Shown here piece by piece: positions 18,301 to 26,712 of a stretch of DNA of 44,427 bases; the first letter of the stretch is position 1; each line of letters starts with the position of its first letter. Source of the DNA: Lewinellaceae bacterium SD302 (GTDB lineage: Bacteria; Bacteroidota; Bacteroidia; Chitinophagales; Saprospiraceae); the NCBI GenBank assembly GCA_002591745.1, contig PDLQ01000039.1:1-44427 (forward strand). Direction: 5' to 3'. A program made the translations under genes and the position numbers. The notes under the pieces were generated by a model. It saw only the letters and a program-made list of their open reading frames with translations, was not told the origin of the DNA and did no database searches.

Positions 18301-21300
18301 AAATGATCGCAATTATTTTGAGCCGGAAGAAGATCTTTCCTGTTGGTTGGAAGAAGAGGAACTTGTGCCGGGTGGCCGTTTCTACGACCGCTTTACGTTC
18401 CAATGTGATGCCCCGCCAGAGGAAGGACCCGAACTATATACTTTTTACTTATTTGAAGAATTGACCGATACCAACACCATCGGTGCAGTATTCAATATAG
18501 CGGAGCTGGAAGAAGTAGAATGTTGTGGGCTGGTCAACGAAGGCCCGATTCAGGCCTGGGATACCAGTGATCTAAGAGAACCTATCCTGGCTGATAGCCT
18601 CTATCCCGATAGCATGCGGCTGACCCAGCAATTCACCCTCTTACTACGACCCCAGGAAGATTATACCTTGATCACGACCACCTGGACGCTGGACACCTTC
18701 GGTAATTACCAGTGGATCATTGTTTCGGGTAGTGGAGTTGGATTAAATACGGAATCCGATAACGTAGTAAGCTGGCAAGAACAAAATGCTTCAGTCGACT
18801 ACAATCTCTACACCCATCACCTCGATGACTTTCTGAACGACCTGAACGGTTTAGATGGTTTTGAAAGACCGGCCATTATTGGCGGTTGCGGCGTAGCGGA
18901 ACTTATTGCAAGAGATACAGTTAGTGGGGCTGATTGCGAAGACTTGACACTTACCCGAACCTACGATTTCTATTTTCAGGACTCACTGCTTCCCGCAGCT
19001 TGTACTCAGTCGTTTCAATTCAATCATCTGAGTATTGATGATGTGGTATTCCCCCAACAGTCGTTCGCCTTTAGCTGTACGGAGATCTATCTTACGTTAC
19101 CCAATGGTAATCCGAGCCCGGTTTTGACCGGTTATCCGGCCGTTAGTGATATGGGAGAAACAGTGTTACTCGGCGATGTTGAATACCAGGGCTTGATTGC
19201 AGTTTTCCTGGATCGTGATTCCATCCGCATGGACGGTGGTCGTGACATTTACCGTGACTGGGTAGTAGTAGATCAATGTAATATGCTGGATACAACATTC
19301 ACCCAGGTCTTCTGTATGGAGGTAGGCGGTATTCCCGAACTGGCTTGCCCATTGACCAATCATTACTGTCCGATCCTGGGCGAAGACATCATGGTCTTCA
19401 CCACCGAGCAGTTCAGTTGTCTGGCGAATATAGAAATTCCCCTTCCCGACCTGCTGAACGTCTGTACGCCCGAAGAATGGACGGTATTGACCCGTCTCTA
19501 CCGGGTGGATACCCTGGCCGACGGCACCCTGGATACGGTAGATCTGCTGTTCCTCGAGCCCGGCGATGACCGGCTTTGGTCAGACGTGGAAACCGGTGAT
19601 TATTTCGTTGAGTATACGGCCATTCACCCGGTGGAGGATACGCTTTTCCAAACCTGCCGATTCCGTGTAGCCGATCTCAATGAACCAACGCCGATCTGCC
19701 GCGGTCACGTCAGCATTTCTCTACCTGGCAGCGGCGTTTATCGCTTGTTTACCCAACACATAGATCAGGGTAGTTACGATAATTGCGATGATTATACCCT
19801 GAGTATCCGCCGCTCTTACGTCAACGATCCGGATAGTTGCGAGCCGCTGGATAGTTTGATCTGGTCTGATTGGGGCAACTTTGTCGACTTCAGCTGCTGC
19901 GACGTTGGCGATCTGCTGGTGGTGCAACTGCGTATCATCGATGCCGGCGGTAATGCCAATTTCTGCGAAACTACCGTGGAGGTCAATGATTTTACGCTGC
20001 CGTACTGTACCAATCTGGAAGATCAGGTCATCAGCTGTGATGAATTGCCCGATGGATTCAATCCGACGGACACCATGTTCTTGCGCCAGGCTTTTGGCAT
20101 GCCTGAAGTGATTGATAATTGCTCTGCTTACGCCTACGAACTGCTTCCGATCGTTAGTGGAGATATCTGCTCGCCCGAACAGATCATCCGCCGCTTCCAG
20201 GCAGTAGACCAACACGGCAATCTGGCCAGCAGTATCTTCAACCAGACCATCACGGTGCTGCCTTCGCTGAACTACGAAATTCGCTTCCCCCGGGATACGG
20301 AAACCGATTGTGTTGACAACGCCGATACACTGCGCGTGGAAATGACCGGTTGTGACAACATCGAAGTAGAAATATTCGATGAGTTGCTGCCGACCGCAGG
20401 GGAGGAGTGCCGCCGCATTGCTCGCACCTTCCTGGTCACCAATCTTTGCGAATGGGATGGTGTCAGCGAGGCCGTTATCGTTAACCGCGACATCAATTGC
20501 GACGGTATCGAAGGCGAATCAGCCACCTGGGTATTGCGTCGTAATGATACTACTTTCTACGACCAGGACAGCCTGGAATACAACGAACTACCTGTGGCGG
20601 ACGCCAGCCAGTGCCCCGACGGCAACCCTCTCGGTTATTGGGATACCGTTACTTCCACCGGCCGTTGGAGCTACACCCAGATCGTCCTGATCATGGATGA
20701 TACTCCTCCGACATTAATGGTGAACTATAACGACAGTATCTGTACCGATGGCCTGGAATGTGCCGAAGATTTCCAGATGGAGGTAACTGTCTTTGATGCC
20801 TGTACAGTACAACAAGGCGGGATCAGCTTCTTAGTGGATCTCAATAGCGACGGGGATATCGACGAGACTTTTGCGGACTTTGATCCACAGGTGAGTGGGG
20901 TCTTCCCGAACTACACTTTCAATCACACGCTGCCCATCGGCGACCACATTATCCGTGTGGTGGCCCTGGATGACTGTGGCAACGATGCTGCAGAAGACTA
21001 TTCCGTAAGTATCTTCGATTGCTACGTGCCGGAGCTGCAGTGTCTGGACTTCGAAATATATAACCTCGAAGAACTCGGTGAACCCACCGACATCGATAAC
21101 GATGGCGAACTGGAAGAAGCCGCCGCTTTCATCGATGCCACGGAGTTGGGTAATTGTCTCTTCGAAGACTGTAGTGGGGAGTTAATTTACACCATCAATC
21201 GCCCCGGTGATACGCCGGACATCGTACAAACCGGCATTTATCTTGACTGTAATGACCGCTACCAGGTTGATTTAGAAGTTTACGTCTGGGACAACGCCGA

Positions 21301-22657
21301 CAATCCCTTTAGTGTACAACCGGACGGGACCATCGGCGGTCGCAACTGGCGCCGTTGTAACCTGACGGTCTTGCTCCAGGATCCCGACCAGGCTTGCAAC
21401 AGTTGTGCAGACGAAGAAGAGCTGGTCACCATCGGCGGTAGTGCCCTAGGCACTGAGCAGCAATACCTGAGCAACGTTATGGTTGCCATCAGTGAAACGG
21501 GAGCAACCGCAGCTACAAATGGCAATGGCCGCTTCACCCTGTTGGTGGAAAGTAGCGCGGACTATACCGTGACAGCCAGTAAAAATGACGACGTGCCCGC
21601 CGGCATCAGTACGCTGGACGTGCTACTGCTGCAAGCTCACATCCTCCAGCAATTGGTCATCAGCGATGCGTATCAACTAATTGCCGCTGACATCAACGCA
21701 GATACGGAGATTAACGTACTAGACCTTATCGCCCTGCAAAATGTGGTGCTGGGTAAATCAGCAGAGTTTCCCAACAACACCAGCTGGCGCTTTGTGCCGG
21801 CTCACTGGAATGGAGAGGGTGATGCTCCGGAGGGTCTTTCCTTCGAATCTCTGGTAGCCTGTGCCTTCGACGCTCAACTGCTGGGCATCAAGATCGGTGA
21901 TCTGAGTGGCACGCTTTCACCGGCCAGTAATTCCTTTACCAATGGCGGTGAAGACCGTACTTATGCTCCCCGGGAAAGTATTTTGTTGCAAGACCAGGAG
22001 TTGCGTAGTGGTATGGCTATCAAAGTAGCAATGCCGATGCCAAGCCCGGAGTTTTACGCTGGCGGACAATTCAGTTTGAGTTGGGATAATGGTGCCCTGG
22101 AATTTCTGGATTTCGGAGGTCAAAACATCGACGCTGGAAATGTAAACGATCGTTCGGTAGCCAGAGGGCTGTTGTCCTTCAATTACCTTGCTACCTTGTT
22201 AGCCAAAAGTGAACTCACCCTCAGCTTCCGGGTAAAAGCGGATGGCAAACTGAGCGACTTCCTGCAACTGGACGATCAAGGTCAACTGGCGAATGAACTA
22301 TACGATATCCGCTACGAAGTCACCAATGTTGAGCTGGATTGGACGGGCCCTCAATCACCCGTCATTCTGGAAGAATCGATGGTCAAAACGACCCCGGCTA
22401 CTGATGAATATACGGCCAAAATCGCTCCAAATCCGGTGCTGAATCGCACAAAATTGCTGCTGCAGGCCACTAAGGCCGGCGAAGCCACACTGATGATCAC
22501 GGACCTAAGCGGTCGGCAAATCCTGCAACGCGACCTCATGATGGAAGCCGGCCGGAACACTTATGAATTGGACCTGAACGGATGGAGCGCCGGCGCTTAT
22601 GCCTACGCGATTTTCCTGGAAGGCGAGGTTCTGAGGGGAGTGATGATTAAAAGATAG
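15368..22657 (+). CDS. Giant T9SS-secreted surface protein, paralogue of upstream adhesin
   Basis: 2429 residues from the first in-frame ATG. A second ATG at 15398 gives a tighter signal peptide (MVSKYKQF followed by the core VFPLYFLTLLVLLSITSIG) and may be the true start. The N-terminal ~500 residues form beta-rich domains of no clear family. Then come a PKD/Ig-like domain (about 16875-17090), four modules like the CDDNGTPxDxxDD ones of the upstream gene (17100-18200), and a unique region (18230-19330). Next is a Cys-rich region aligning with 11541-13580 of the upstream gene (for example CPLTNHYCPI versus CPTSNHYCPI), a dockerin-like EF-hand pair (about 21580-21760, ADINADTEINVLD), a cohesin-like domain (about 21980-22340) and a T9SS sorting tail starting IAPNPVLN (about 22420-22654). 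It lacks the DUF11, SprB and SdrD_B blocks. Export by T9SS and surface attachment follow from the tail; the function is inferred. Confidence 0.93.
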   Translation: MAQAQSAQFGMVSKYKQFVFPLYFLTLLVLLSITSIGATGTPDLHQPDEAPVMLLVGDGNFGDFASYSAPETNQLRVRVGSAAETIYFGFARAYRYDGTPKTSGAYYFRVRRVADDEIVHGPILVNTQSANLETYSDAVFGPDEIHFGGYATAEDFKLTGLEAGDYAIEFSSQMRYMGLWDITVGEGGEERPGRVYSQNWAFRVPVVEPELPDCVWGATLSSQFYSYTADGFVTQIDFTDSGFQPLSFNLAFNQTGPGESGDLQLDRMSIPDANATAAGAEHFIFIQSPDPVEFPDGTCGTVAMEDQFQCAGDGYCIPVSVSVSGQVEITLDFNGNQVFDDGIDRVLVQTFQEGDDLNACLYWDGLRGDGNSPDDGQTVNIILDYTQGVQHWALFDGEKMTEGFCVTPVRPICGDGGNAMLFYDDRNITETSGTASPNDGRQGCDCATEDCRTWTNFDAATNDCSDINDEATSGYGDKNTLNTWWFASSQTLASLEVPISLAMVSGPADFCPGEEVILTAEYFSAQPIIQLDWTGPEGFTASGELSVTVSEPGLYTVAITDDLGCATTATYALMGVVCDISAEVISITCNNNNTDTDSSDDYFMAEIMVDGTNSTNWNSTNTSLSGAYGNSILLGPFPIGDGDVPIIFQDAEYACCTYELILEAPAPCSDGCAISQILIENRVCDDNGTPTDTDDDTFTFDLTLNGVNLSPGWISEYGQTGLYGEVAQFGPFLISEGTQEIQFEDDGDAECTVSVVVTPPPTCSDQCLFEVEISNISCDDNGTEFDPLDDLFYFDLVANSVNATNSAYEIPGEGIGLYGLSQQMGPYNIIDGNLTLVITDIVDATCSQEIVIEAPSTCSDECGIKILYTSPNCADNGTPDDFEDDIFYYDIMVTSLSASNTTWVASDGSSGSYGVLTQSVFHPEADGPLEVVVTDATNPTCTDTATVEPPMPELRCPEDVEQMTIDVATLNYFTGGLVNDRNYFEPEEDLSCWLEEEELVPGGRFYDRFTFQCDAPPEEGPELYTFYLFEELTDTNTIGAVFNIAELEEVECCGLVNEGPIQAWDTSDLREPILADSLYPDSMRLTQQFTLLLRPQEDYTLITTTWTLDTFGNYQWIIVSGSGVGLNTESDNVVSWQEQNASVDYNLYTHHLDDFLNDLNGLDGFERPAIIGGCGVAELIARDTVSGADCEDLTLTRTYDFYFQDSLLPAACTQSFQFNHLSIDDVVFPQQSFAFSCTEIYLTLPNGNPSPVLTGYPAVSDMGETVLLGDVEYQGLIAVFLDRDSIRMDGGRDIYRDWVVVDQCNMLDTTFTQVFCMEVGGIPELACPLTNHYCPILGEDIMVFTTEQFSCLANIEIPLPDLLNVCTPEEWTVLTRLYRVDTLADGTLDTVDLLFLEPGDDRLWSDVETGDYFVEYTAIHPVEDTLFQTCRFRVADLNEPTPICRGHVSISLPGSGVYRLFTQHIDQGSYDNCDDYTLSIRRSYVNDPDSCEPLDSLIWSDWGNFVDFSCCDVGDLLVVQLRIIDAGGNANFCETTVEVNDFTLPYCTNLEDQVISCDELPDGFNPTDTMFLRQAFGMPEVIDNCSAYAYELLPIVSGDICSPEQIIRRFQAVDQHGNLASSIFNQTITVLPSLNYEIRFPRDTETDCVDNADTLRVEMTGCDNIEVEIFDELLPTAGEECRRIARTFLVTNLCEWDGVSEAVIVNRDINCDGIEGESATWVLRRNDTTFYDQDSLEYNELPVADASQCPDGNPLGYWDTVTSTGRWSYTQIVLIMDDTPPTLMVNYNDSICTDGLECAEDFQMEVTVFDACTVQQGGISFLVDLNSDGDIDETFADFDPQVSGVFPNYTFNHTLPIGDHIIRVVALDDCGNDAAEDYSVSIFDCYVPELQCLDFEIYNLEELGEPTDIDNDGELEEAAAFIDATELGNCLFEDCSGELIYTINRPGDTPDIVQTGIYLDCNDRYQVDLEVYVWDNADNPFSVQPDGTIGGRNWRRCNLTVLLQDPDQACNSCADEEELVTIGGSALGTEQQYLSNVMVAISETGATAATNGNGRFTLLVESSADYTVTASKNDDVPAGISTLDVLLLQAHILQQLVISDAYQLIAADINADTEINVLDLIALQNVVLGKSAEFPNNTSWRFVPAHWNGEGDAPEGLSFESLVACAFDAQLLGIKIGDLSGTLSPASNSFTNGGEDRTYAPRESILLQDQELRSGMAIKVAMPMPSPEFYAGGQFSLSWDNGALEFLDFGGQNIDAGNVNDRSVARGLLSFNYLATLLAKSELTLSFRVKADGKLSDFLQLDDQGQLANELYDIRYEVTNVELDWTGPQSPVILEESMVKTTPATDEYTAKIAPNPVLNRTKLLLQATKAGEATLMITDLSGRQILQRDLMMEAGRNTYELDLNGWSAGAYAYAIFLEGEVLRGVMIKR
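22014..22033 (-). repeat. Dispersed 20-nt motif, perfect copy in coding DNA
   Basis: The minus strand reads CATTGCTACTTTGATAGCCA. It lies in the cohesin-like domain of the second adhesin, where the sense strand encodes AIKVA. The paralogous domain has no gap here. It forms an inverted pair with the copy at 22186. Confidence 0.85.
22186..22205 (+). repeat. Dispersed 20-nt motif, two mismatches
   Basis: CCTTGCTACCTTGTTAGCCA is read as LATLLA in the cohesin-like domain. It lies 152 bases from the oppositely oriented perfect copy at 22014. Confidence 0.65.
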
Positions 22658-22666
22658 ACGCTAGAT

Positions 22667-22866
22667 GGTTCGCCGGCAAGCCGTCTCACAGGAAGGAAAC
22701 GCACACCGCGCGTGTACGCCAGCAGGAATAGATCGCTCTGCCGCTATGCGGGGTGATGTCTTGGCGCTGCGCCAGGGGCGCAGCTGGAGTTTATTCCTAC
22801 TGGCGTACTCATATTATTGGCGTATCCTTCCTACGCAATGAGCGAAGCGAGCAAGCAATCTTAGGT
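22667..22866. repeat. Long imperfect palindromic intergenic element, left copy
   Basis: The arms are about 50 bases, with AGGAAGGAAAC (22690) and AGGAATA (22724) in the left arm mirrored by TATTCCT (22792) and GTATCCTTCCTAC (22822) in the right arm, around a variable centre. It belongs to the same family as the element at 24105, in the opposite orientation. The two flank the malic enzyme gene. No coding capacity is seen. It fills the whole gap between the second adhesin and the malic enzyme stop codon and may also end transcription from both sides. Confidence 0.85.
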
Positions 22867-24054
22867 CTACTTCTTCCCAAACTCTGCCTCCGCAGCAGCC
22901 TGCACCGCTTCGGCTACCCGCCAGGCCACCCGTTCATCCAGGGTGGGGGGGATGACCATTTGGGCGTGGGGCTCCCGCAGATGCTCGGCGATGGCACGGG
23001 CTGCGGCCAGTTTCATGCCCGGGGTGATACGCGGGGCTCGGGCGTCGATGGCCCCGCGGAAGATGCCGGGGAAACCGAGGACATTGTTGATCTGATTAGG
23101 TAAGTCACTCCGGCCGGTACCAACAATGGCCGCACCGCCGGCGATCGCTTCGTCAGGCATGATCTCCGGGATGGGATTGGCCATGGCAAAAATGATGGGT
23201 TTCGGAGCCATGGTAGCTACGTCATGACGCGTTAGTACATTACCGACACTGACGCCAATAAAAACATCCGCTCCTTTGAGAATGTCGTGTAGGGAACCCG
23301 CGCGGTCGTCCCGATTGGTGTAGCCGAGTAATTCTTTCTTGGAATCGTTCAGGTTGTCGCGGTGGCTGGAGATAGCCCCTTTGCTGTCGCAAAGGATAAT
23401 GTCTTTGACGGGAGTACAACTCCCCAGATCCGGATTGTCGACGCAGCGGAGTAAGCGTGCGATGGCTACTCCTGCCGCTCCGGCTCCGTTAATGACTACG
23501 GTGAGGTCCGCCATGTTTCGGCCGGTGATCTTACAGCTGTTAATCAGGGCCGCCAGGGTAACGATGGCCGTACCATGCTGGTCGTCATGGAAAACGGGGA
23601 TTCCGATATCTTGCAAGCGTCGTTCGATCTCAAAGCTGCGGGGGGCGGAGATGTCTTCCAGGTTGATACCACCAAAAACCGGGGAGAGCAACTTGACCGT
23701 TTCGACGATCTTGTCGGTATCCTGGGTATCCAAACAGATCGGGAAGGCATCCAGATCGGCGAAACGTTTGAAGAGCATTGCCTTTCCTTCCATGACCGGG
23801 ATAGAAGCCAGTGCACCAATATCGCCTAGCCCCAGTACGGCCGAACCGTCGCTGACAATGGCCACCGTATTACCCTTGATCGTGTAATCGTAAGCGGTTT
23901 CAGGATCGGCGTGGATGGCCCGGCATGGCTCGGCAACACCGGGAGAGTAGACGAGACTGAGGTCGTCTTTGGTGCGCACATCCATTTTCAGGCCGGTACG
24001 AATCTTGCCGCGCAATCTTTTGTGGAGGTGGAGGGATTCTTTGAAGTAATCCAT
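22867..24054 (-). CDS. NAD(P)-dependent malic enzyme, short form
   Basis: 395 residues. Malic enzyme oxidatively decarboxylates malate to pyruvate with NAD+ or NADP+ and links the TCA cycle to pyruvate and NADPH supply in the cytosol. The N-terminal malic domain shows YSPGVAEPCRAI, the conserved VSDGSAVLGLGDIG, the lysine of VMEGKAMLFKRFAD, GGINLEDISAP and the metal/substrate segment PVFHDDQHGTAIV. The C-terminal NAD-binding domain starts with VINGAGAAGVAIARLL and includes the late motif FAMANPIPEIMPDEA. The length fits the single-function bacterial form; the C-terminal phosphotransacetylase-like domain of long forms is absent. The protein ends KK with no fusion. TACCTTG at 24078-24084 (minus strand) is a possible imperfect -7 box. 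It stands alone between two related palindromic elements. Cofactor preference cannot be told from sequence here. Confidence 0.96.
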   Translation of the reverse strand: MDYFKESLHLHKRLRGKIRTGLKMDVRTKDDLSLVYSPGVAEPCRAIHADPETAYDYTIKGNTVAIVSDGSAVLGLGDIGALASIPVMEGKAMLFKRFADLDAFPICLDTQDTDKIVETVKLLSPVFGGINLEDISAPRSFEIERRLQDIGIPVFHDDQHGTAIVTLAALINSCKITGRNMADLTVVINGAGAAGVAIARLLRCVDNPDLGSCTPVKDIILCDSKGAISSHRDNLNDSKKELLGYTNRDDRAGSLHDILKGADVFIGVSVGNVLTRHDVATMAPKPIIFAMANPIPEIMPDEAIAGGAAIVGTGRSDLPNQINNVLGFPGIFRGAIDARAPRITPGMKLAAARAIAEHLREPHAQMVIPPTLDERVAWRVAEAVQAAAEAEFGKK

Positions 24055-24104
24055 TGATTTTATTTTGATAGGGTAGGCAAGGTAATGGTTTTGGAACTAG
24101 GACG

Positions 24105-24345
24105 TAAGACTGCTTGTTCGCGTTGCTCACTGCGTAGGAAGGATACCAATTTTAGCGTGTGCGCTCATAGGAATAGACTTTTGATTCGCTGAAGCGAATC
24201 GTACTTAGTTGCGTCTATTTAGATGGGCTAATGTAACAGTAACGGTGAGCAAGGCGAGAGCCTAGAGATTATTCCTATTAGCCGTACTCGTATAGTAGGT
24301 GTTTCCTTCCTACAAGACGGCACCGCCGGCGAGCAGTCTTGCGTC
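24105..24345. repeat. Long imperfect palindromic intergenic element, right copy
   Basis: The left arm has GTAGGAAGGATAC (24134) and AGGAATA (24169); the right arm has TATTCCT (24270) and GTTTCCTTCCTAC (24301). The outer ends AAGACTGCTTG and GAGCAGTCTT are also inverted. The left arm aligns with the reverse complement of the right arm of the 22667 element over about 75 bases, and vice versa. The element occupies most of the 305-base gap upstream of the malic enzyme; nothing else is seen there. Confidence 0.85.
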
Positions 24346-24359
24346 TATAAACAAAGAGA

Positions 24360-25643
24360 TCAGGGATCTACCAAAGCAGCGTAAACTAAAATTCGAAACT
24401 TCCGCACTACCTCACTATACTGCGGAATCGGGTGTACGTTGGTGTAGAGCAGCATAACCAACTCTTCGGTCGGGTCGATGGTGTATTCGCTCAGGTACAT
24501 GCCGCCCCAGGTGTAGCTGCCGGGCGTCGCCTGGTCACCGTAGTGGCTGTCCGGGCTGATGACCTGAACGCCATATCCGTAGGGGTCACGGCGGTTCCAG
24601 ACGGTCTGACCGTTGCTGCGGGGGCTGGTCATCATATCCACGGTTTTGGGAGCCAGAATTCTCTGTCCGTTGAAGCTGCCACGATTAAGGAGCATCTGGC
24701 AGAATTTAGCGTAATCTTCGATAGTACCCACTGAGCCGGCCCCGCCACTGAGGTAGGTCTGGGCACCACTGGTGGCAAAGTTGCGGTAAGTCTCGTTTTC
24801 GTGGACAGTGAGTTGTGCCTCAGCAGTGAGTTTGCTGTACAGACTGACGAGGCGGTTGTGTTTGTCTGCCGGTAGGAAGAAGTAGCTGTCCTTCATGCCA
24901 ATTGGCTCAAAGATGCGTTCACTAAGCACTTCATTCAGTTTTTGCCCGGAGAGTACTTCCACCAGGCGGCCAAGTATGTCGGTATTTAGCCCGTAGGTGA
25001 ATTTTGTCCCAGGATCGTGAATAAGGGGACGGGCGGCGATCTTTTTTATGACCTCTTCCAGTTGTAGCGGCTTCAGGCTGGCAAAATAGGGAACATCGAA
25101 TTCCGGGCGCCCGGCCAGCGGATGATCGTAAGGGATACCGGCCGTATGGGTCATCAGGTCACGGACAGTAATGGAGCGACTGGCGGGGCGGGTAGTAAAT
25201 TCGAGGCTTTCGGGATCGTGAGTGTCCAATACTCTGGGTTGGGCGAACTCCGGCAGGTATTTTTCAATGGGGTCTTCGGGCAAGAATTTACCTTCTTCGT
25301 AAAAGGTCAGCAGGGCTACGGTAACCAGTGCTTTGGTTTGGCTGGCGATGCGGAAAATATCATCTGTTTTAGCCGGGGCTTTACTGGCAATGTCGCGATG
25401 ACCGTAAGCTTTATGGTGGATGATCTGACCACGGCGGGCCACGAAGGTTACGGCATTTGGAATCACTTCATCATCGACCAGGCCCTGAAGGAAGTCATCC
25501 AGTTTACCCAGACGTTCGGTTGAGAAGCCTGCTTTTTCTGGAGTGGCAGTAGCATCGACGAAGCTTGACTGGGCCGCGATTGAAAAGGAAAAGAAAAGTA
25601 ACAACAGGTAGGTGGCAAGCCTACTTTGCGGGTGGTTTTTCAT
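24360..25643 (-). CDS. Secreted serine hydrolase, class C beta-lactamase fold
   Basis: 427 residues from ATG at 25643; a 13-codon upstream extension is less likely because the signal peptide begins MKNHPQSRLATYLLLLFFSFSIAAQ. The catalytic S-x-x-K is SQTK at residues 101-104. HTAG follows in the segment MTHTAGIPYD, and YGLN at about residue 205 fits the Y-x-N element. GGAGSVGTIEDYAKFCQMLL is the typical late motif of the family (PF00144: beta-lactamase C, D-Ala-D-Ala carboxypeptidase, esterase EstB). It is probably a periplasmic or exported esterase/peptidase; no evidence points to antibiotic resistance. The substrate is unknown. A diverged copy of the dispersed motif abuts its ATG. Confidence 0.9.
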   Translation of the reverse strand: MKNHPQSRLATYLLLLFFSFSIAAQSSFVDATATPEKAGFSTERLGKLDDFLQGLVDDEVIPNAVTFVARRGQIIHHKAYGHRDIASKAPAKTDDIFRIASQTKALVTVALLTFYEEGKFLPEDPIEKYLPEFAQPRVLDTHDPESLEFTTRPASRSITVRDLMTHTAGIPYDHPLAGRPEFDVPYFASLKPLQLEEVIKKIAARPLIHDPGTKFTYGLNTDILGRLVEVLSGQKLNEVLSERIFEPIGMKDSYFFLPADKHNRLVSLYSKLTAEAQLTVHENETYRNFATSGAQTYLSGGAGSVGTIEDYAKFCQMLLNRGSFNGQRILAPKTVDMMTSPRSNGQTVWNRRDPYGYGVQVISPDSHYGDQATPGSYTWGGMYLSEYTIDPTEELVMLLYTNVHPIPQYSEVVRKFRILVYAALVDP

Positions 25644-25662
25644 GGCTAACAATGTAGCAAAA
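25643..25662 (-). repeat. Dispersed 20-nt motif, diverged copy (three mismatches)
   Basis: The minus strand reads TTTTGCTACATTGTTAGCCA. Its last base is the first base of the ATG of the serine hydrolase, so it could double as a promoter-proximal element. Confidence 0.5.
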
Positions 25663-25764
25663 TTTGATGAATACATGAGCAATAGCTGCCGACGACGATC
25701 AGCTTAGCCGAAGCAGAAATTACAGAGGAATACGGGTTTTACCCTTTAATGCCACCAATAAAGT

Positions 25765-26604
25765 TTATTCAAAAGCACTCATGATCCCAGGCCCCCACAA
25801 TTCTCGTACGAAGAAATAAGTAGCGAACAGTAAAAGCAGACATAGCAAGAAAAGAAAGGAAGCCGCCACTAACTGTAAACCCGTTTTTTGTCGGTACCAG
25901 GACCGACGGATAATGAAGAGTTGTGCGATCGCCAGGTTGGGCAGGTAGAAAGCGAAATCCATAAAGTAGTCAAACCAGCCGGTAAAATCGGCCGTATGGC
26001 CCGTCTGGTCACTGAAGCCGATATAGAAGCCATAGCCCATGCGGTACAGCCAGGAGCCGATGGCCAGGGCAAATAGCCGGATAGCCCAGGCACGGTGGCG
26101 GACGAAATCGGCGGCTCGGGCGTAGCGTACAGTCTGGATAGCGGCCAGGCCCATCAACAGGCCATAACCGGTAAAGGCCGCGTTCATAACCGTTCCTCCG
26201 ATGGTCCCTTTTAATGCAATAAAGACTAGTCCCCCCAGGGCGGCTGCCAGAGCAGCCATCACGTAAACCCGCCCGACAATCCGGTGAACACGGGGGTATT
26301 TGACTCTTACTCTATCCACCAGTTGTAAACAACCGAGAATCAGGATGATGCCGCCCGCCAGAAAATGTATCGCGATACCGATAGTCGATCCCCTACTTTC
26401 GGAATCGTACAAACCCGGTAGCACTTCATTCCACTGGCTGGTGTTCCCCGAAACATAGGCCCAGGCATAGAATAGTAAAATGTAGGTGCCGAAGATCAGG
26501 GCACTGCCCCAGACCACGCTGCCAAGAGCTAATTGGGCATAATAAAGAATACGACTCCCGAAAGATGTTGTGCGGAATGGGGGAGTTACGTTCATAGCAT
26601 GCAA
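25765..26604 (-). CDS. DUF2306 family integral membrane protein
   Basis: 279 residues; ATG at 26604, with a second at 26595 (MNVTPPF) equally possible. Several hydrophobic segments are visible: around residues 20-50 (LALGSVVWGSALIFGTYILL), 76-92 (HFLAGGIILILGCLQLV), 108-125, 135-155, 175-190, 215-232 and a last one near the C-terminus (ASFLFLLCLLLLFATYFF). HRIVGRVYVM and the RHRAWAIRLFAL segment are typical of the DUF2306 (PF10067) family, whose function is not established. The conserved His and Arg residues resemble those of membrane oxidoreductase-like folds, but no catalytic claim is made. It lies 121 bases upstream of the serine hydrolase on the same strand, so co-transcription is possible. 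Confidence 0.82.
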   Translation of the reverse strand: MHAMNVTPPFRTTSFGSRILYYAQLALGSVVWGSALIFGTYILLFYAWAYVSGNTSQWNEVLPGLYDSESRGSTIGIAIHFLAGGIILILGCLQLVDRVRVKYPRVHRIVGRVYVMAALAAALGGLVFIALKGTIGGTVMNAAFTGYGLLMGLAAIQTVRYARAADFVRHRAWAIRLFALAIGSWLYRMGYGFYIGFSDQTGHTADFTGWFDYFMDFAFYLPNLAIAQLFIIRRSWYRQKTGLQLVAASFLFLLCLLLLFATYFFVRELWGPGIMSAFE

Positions 26605-26712
26605 GTTCGGAAATCATCAGAAAGACACTCGCGGGGGCACTAGTGTAGTTAGGCAGGCCGCTCTTACCAAGTGCATCGGACCGAAAGTTATCTGTCGGGG
26701 CTGTTGAATAAA

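Noticed and set aside
22753..23103. A 116-codon plus-strand frame over the palindrome and malic enzyme end
   Set aside because: It runs through a non-coding palindromic element and then antisense to conserved malic enzyme codons.
24360..25643. Antibiotic-resistance beta-lactamase
   Set aside because: The protein belongs to the broad class C-like serine hydrolase family; nothing visible separates it from the many esterases and peptidases in that family, and there is no resistance context.
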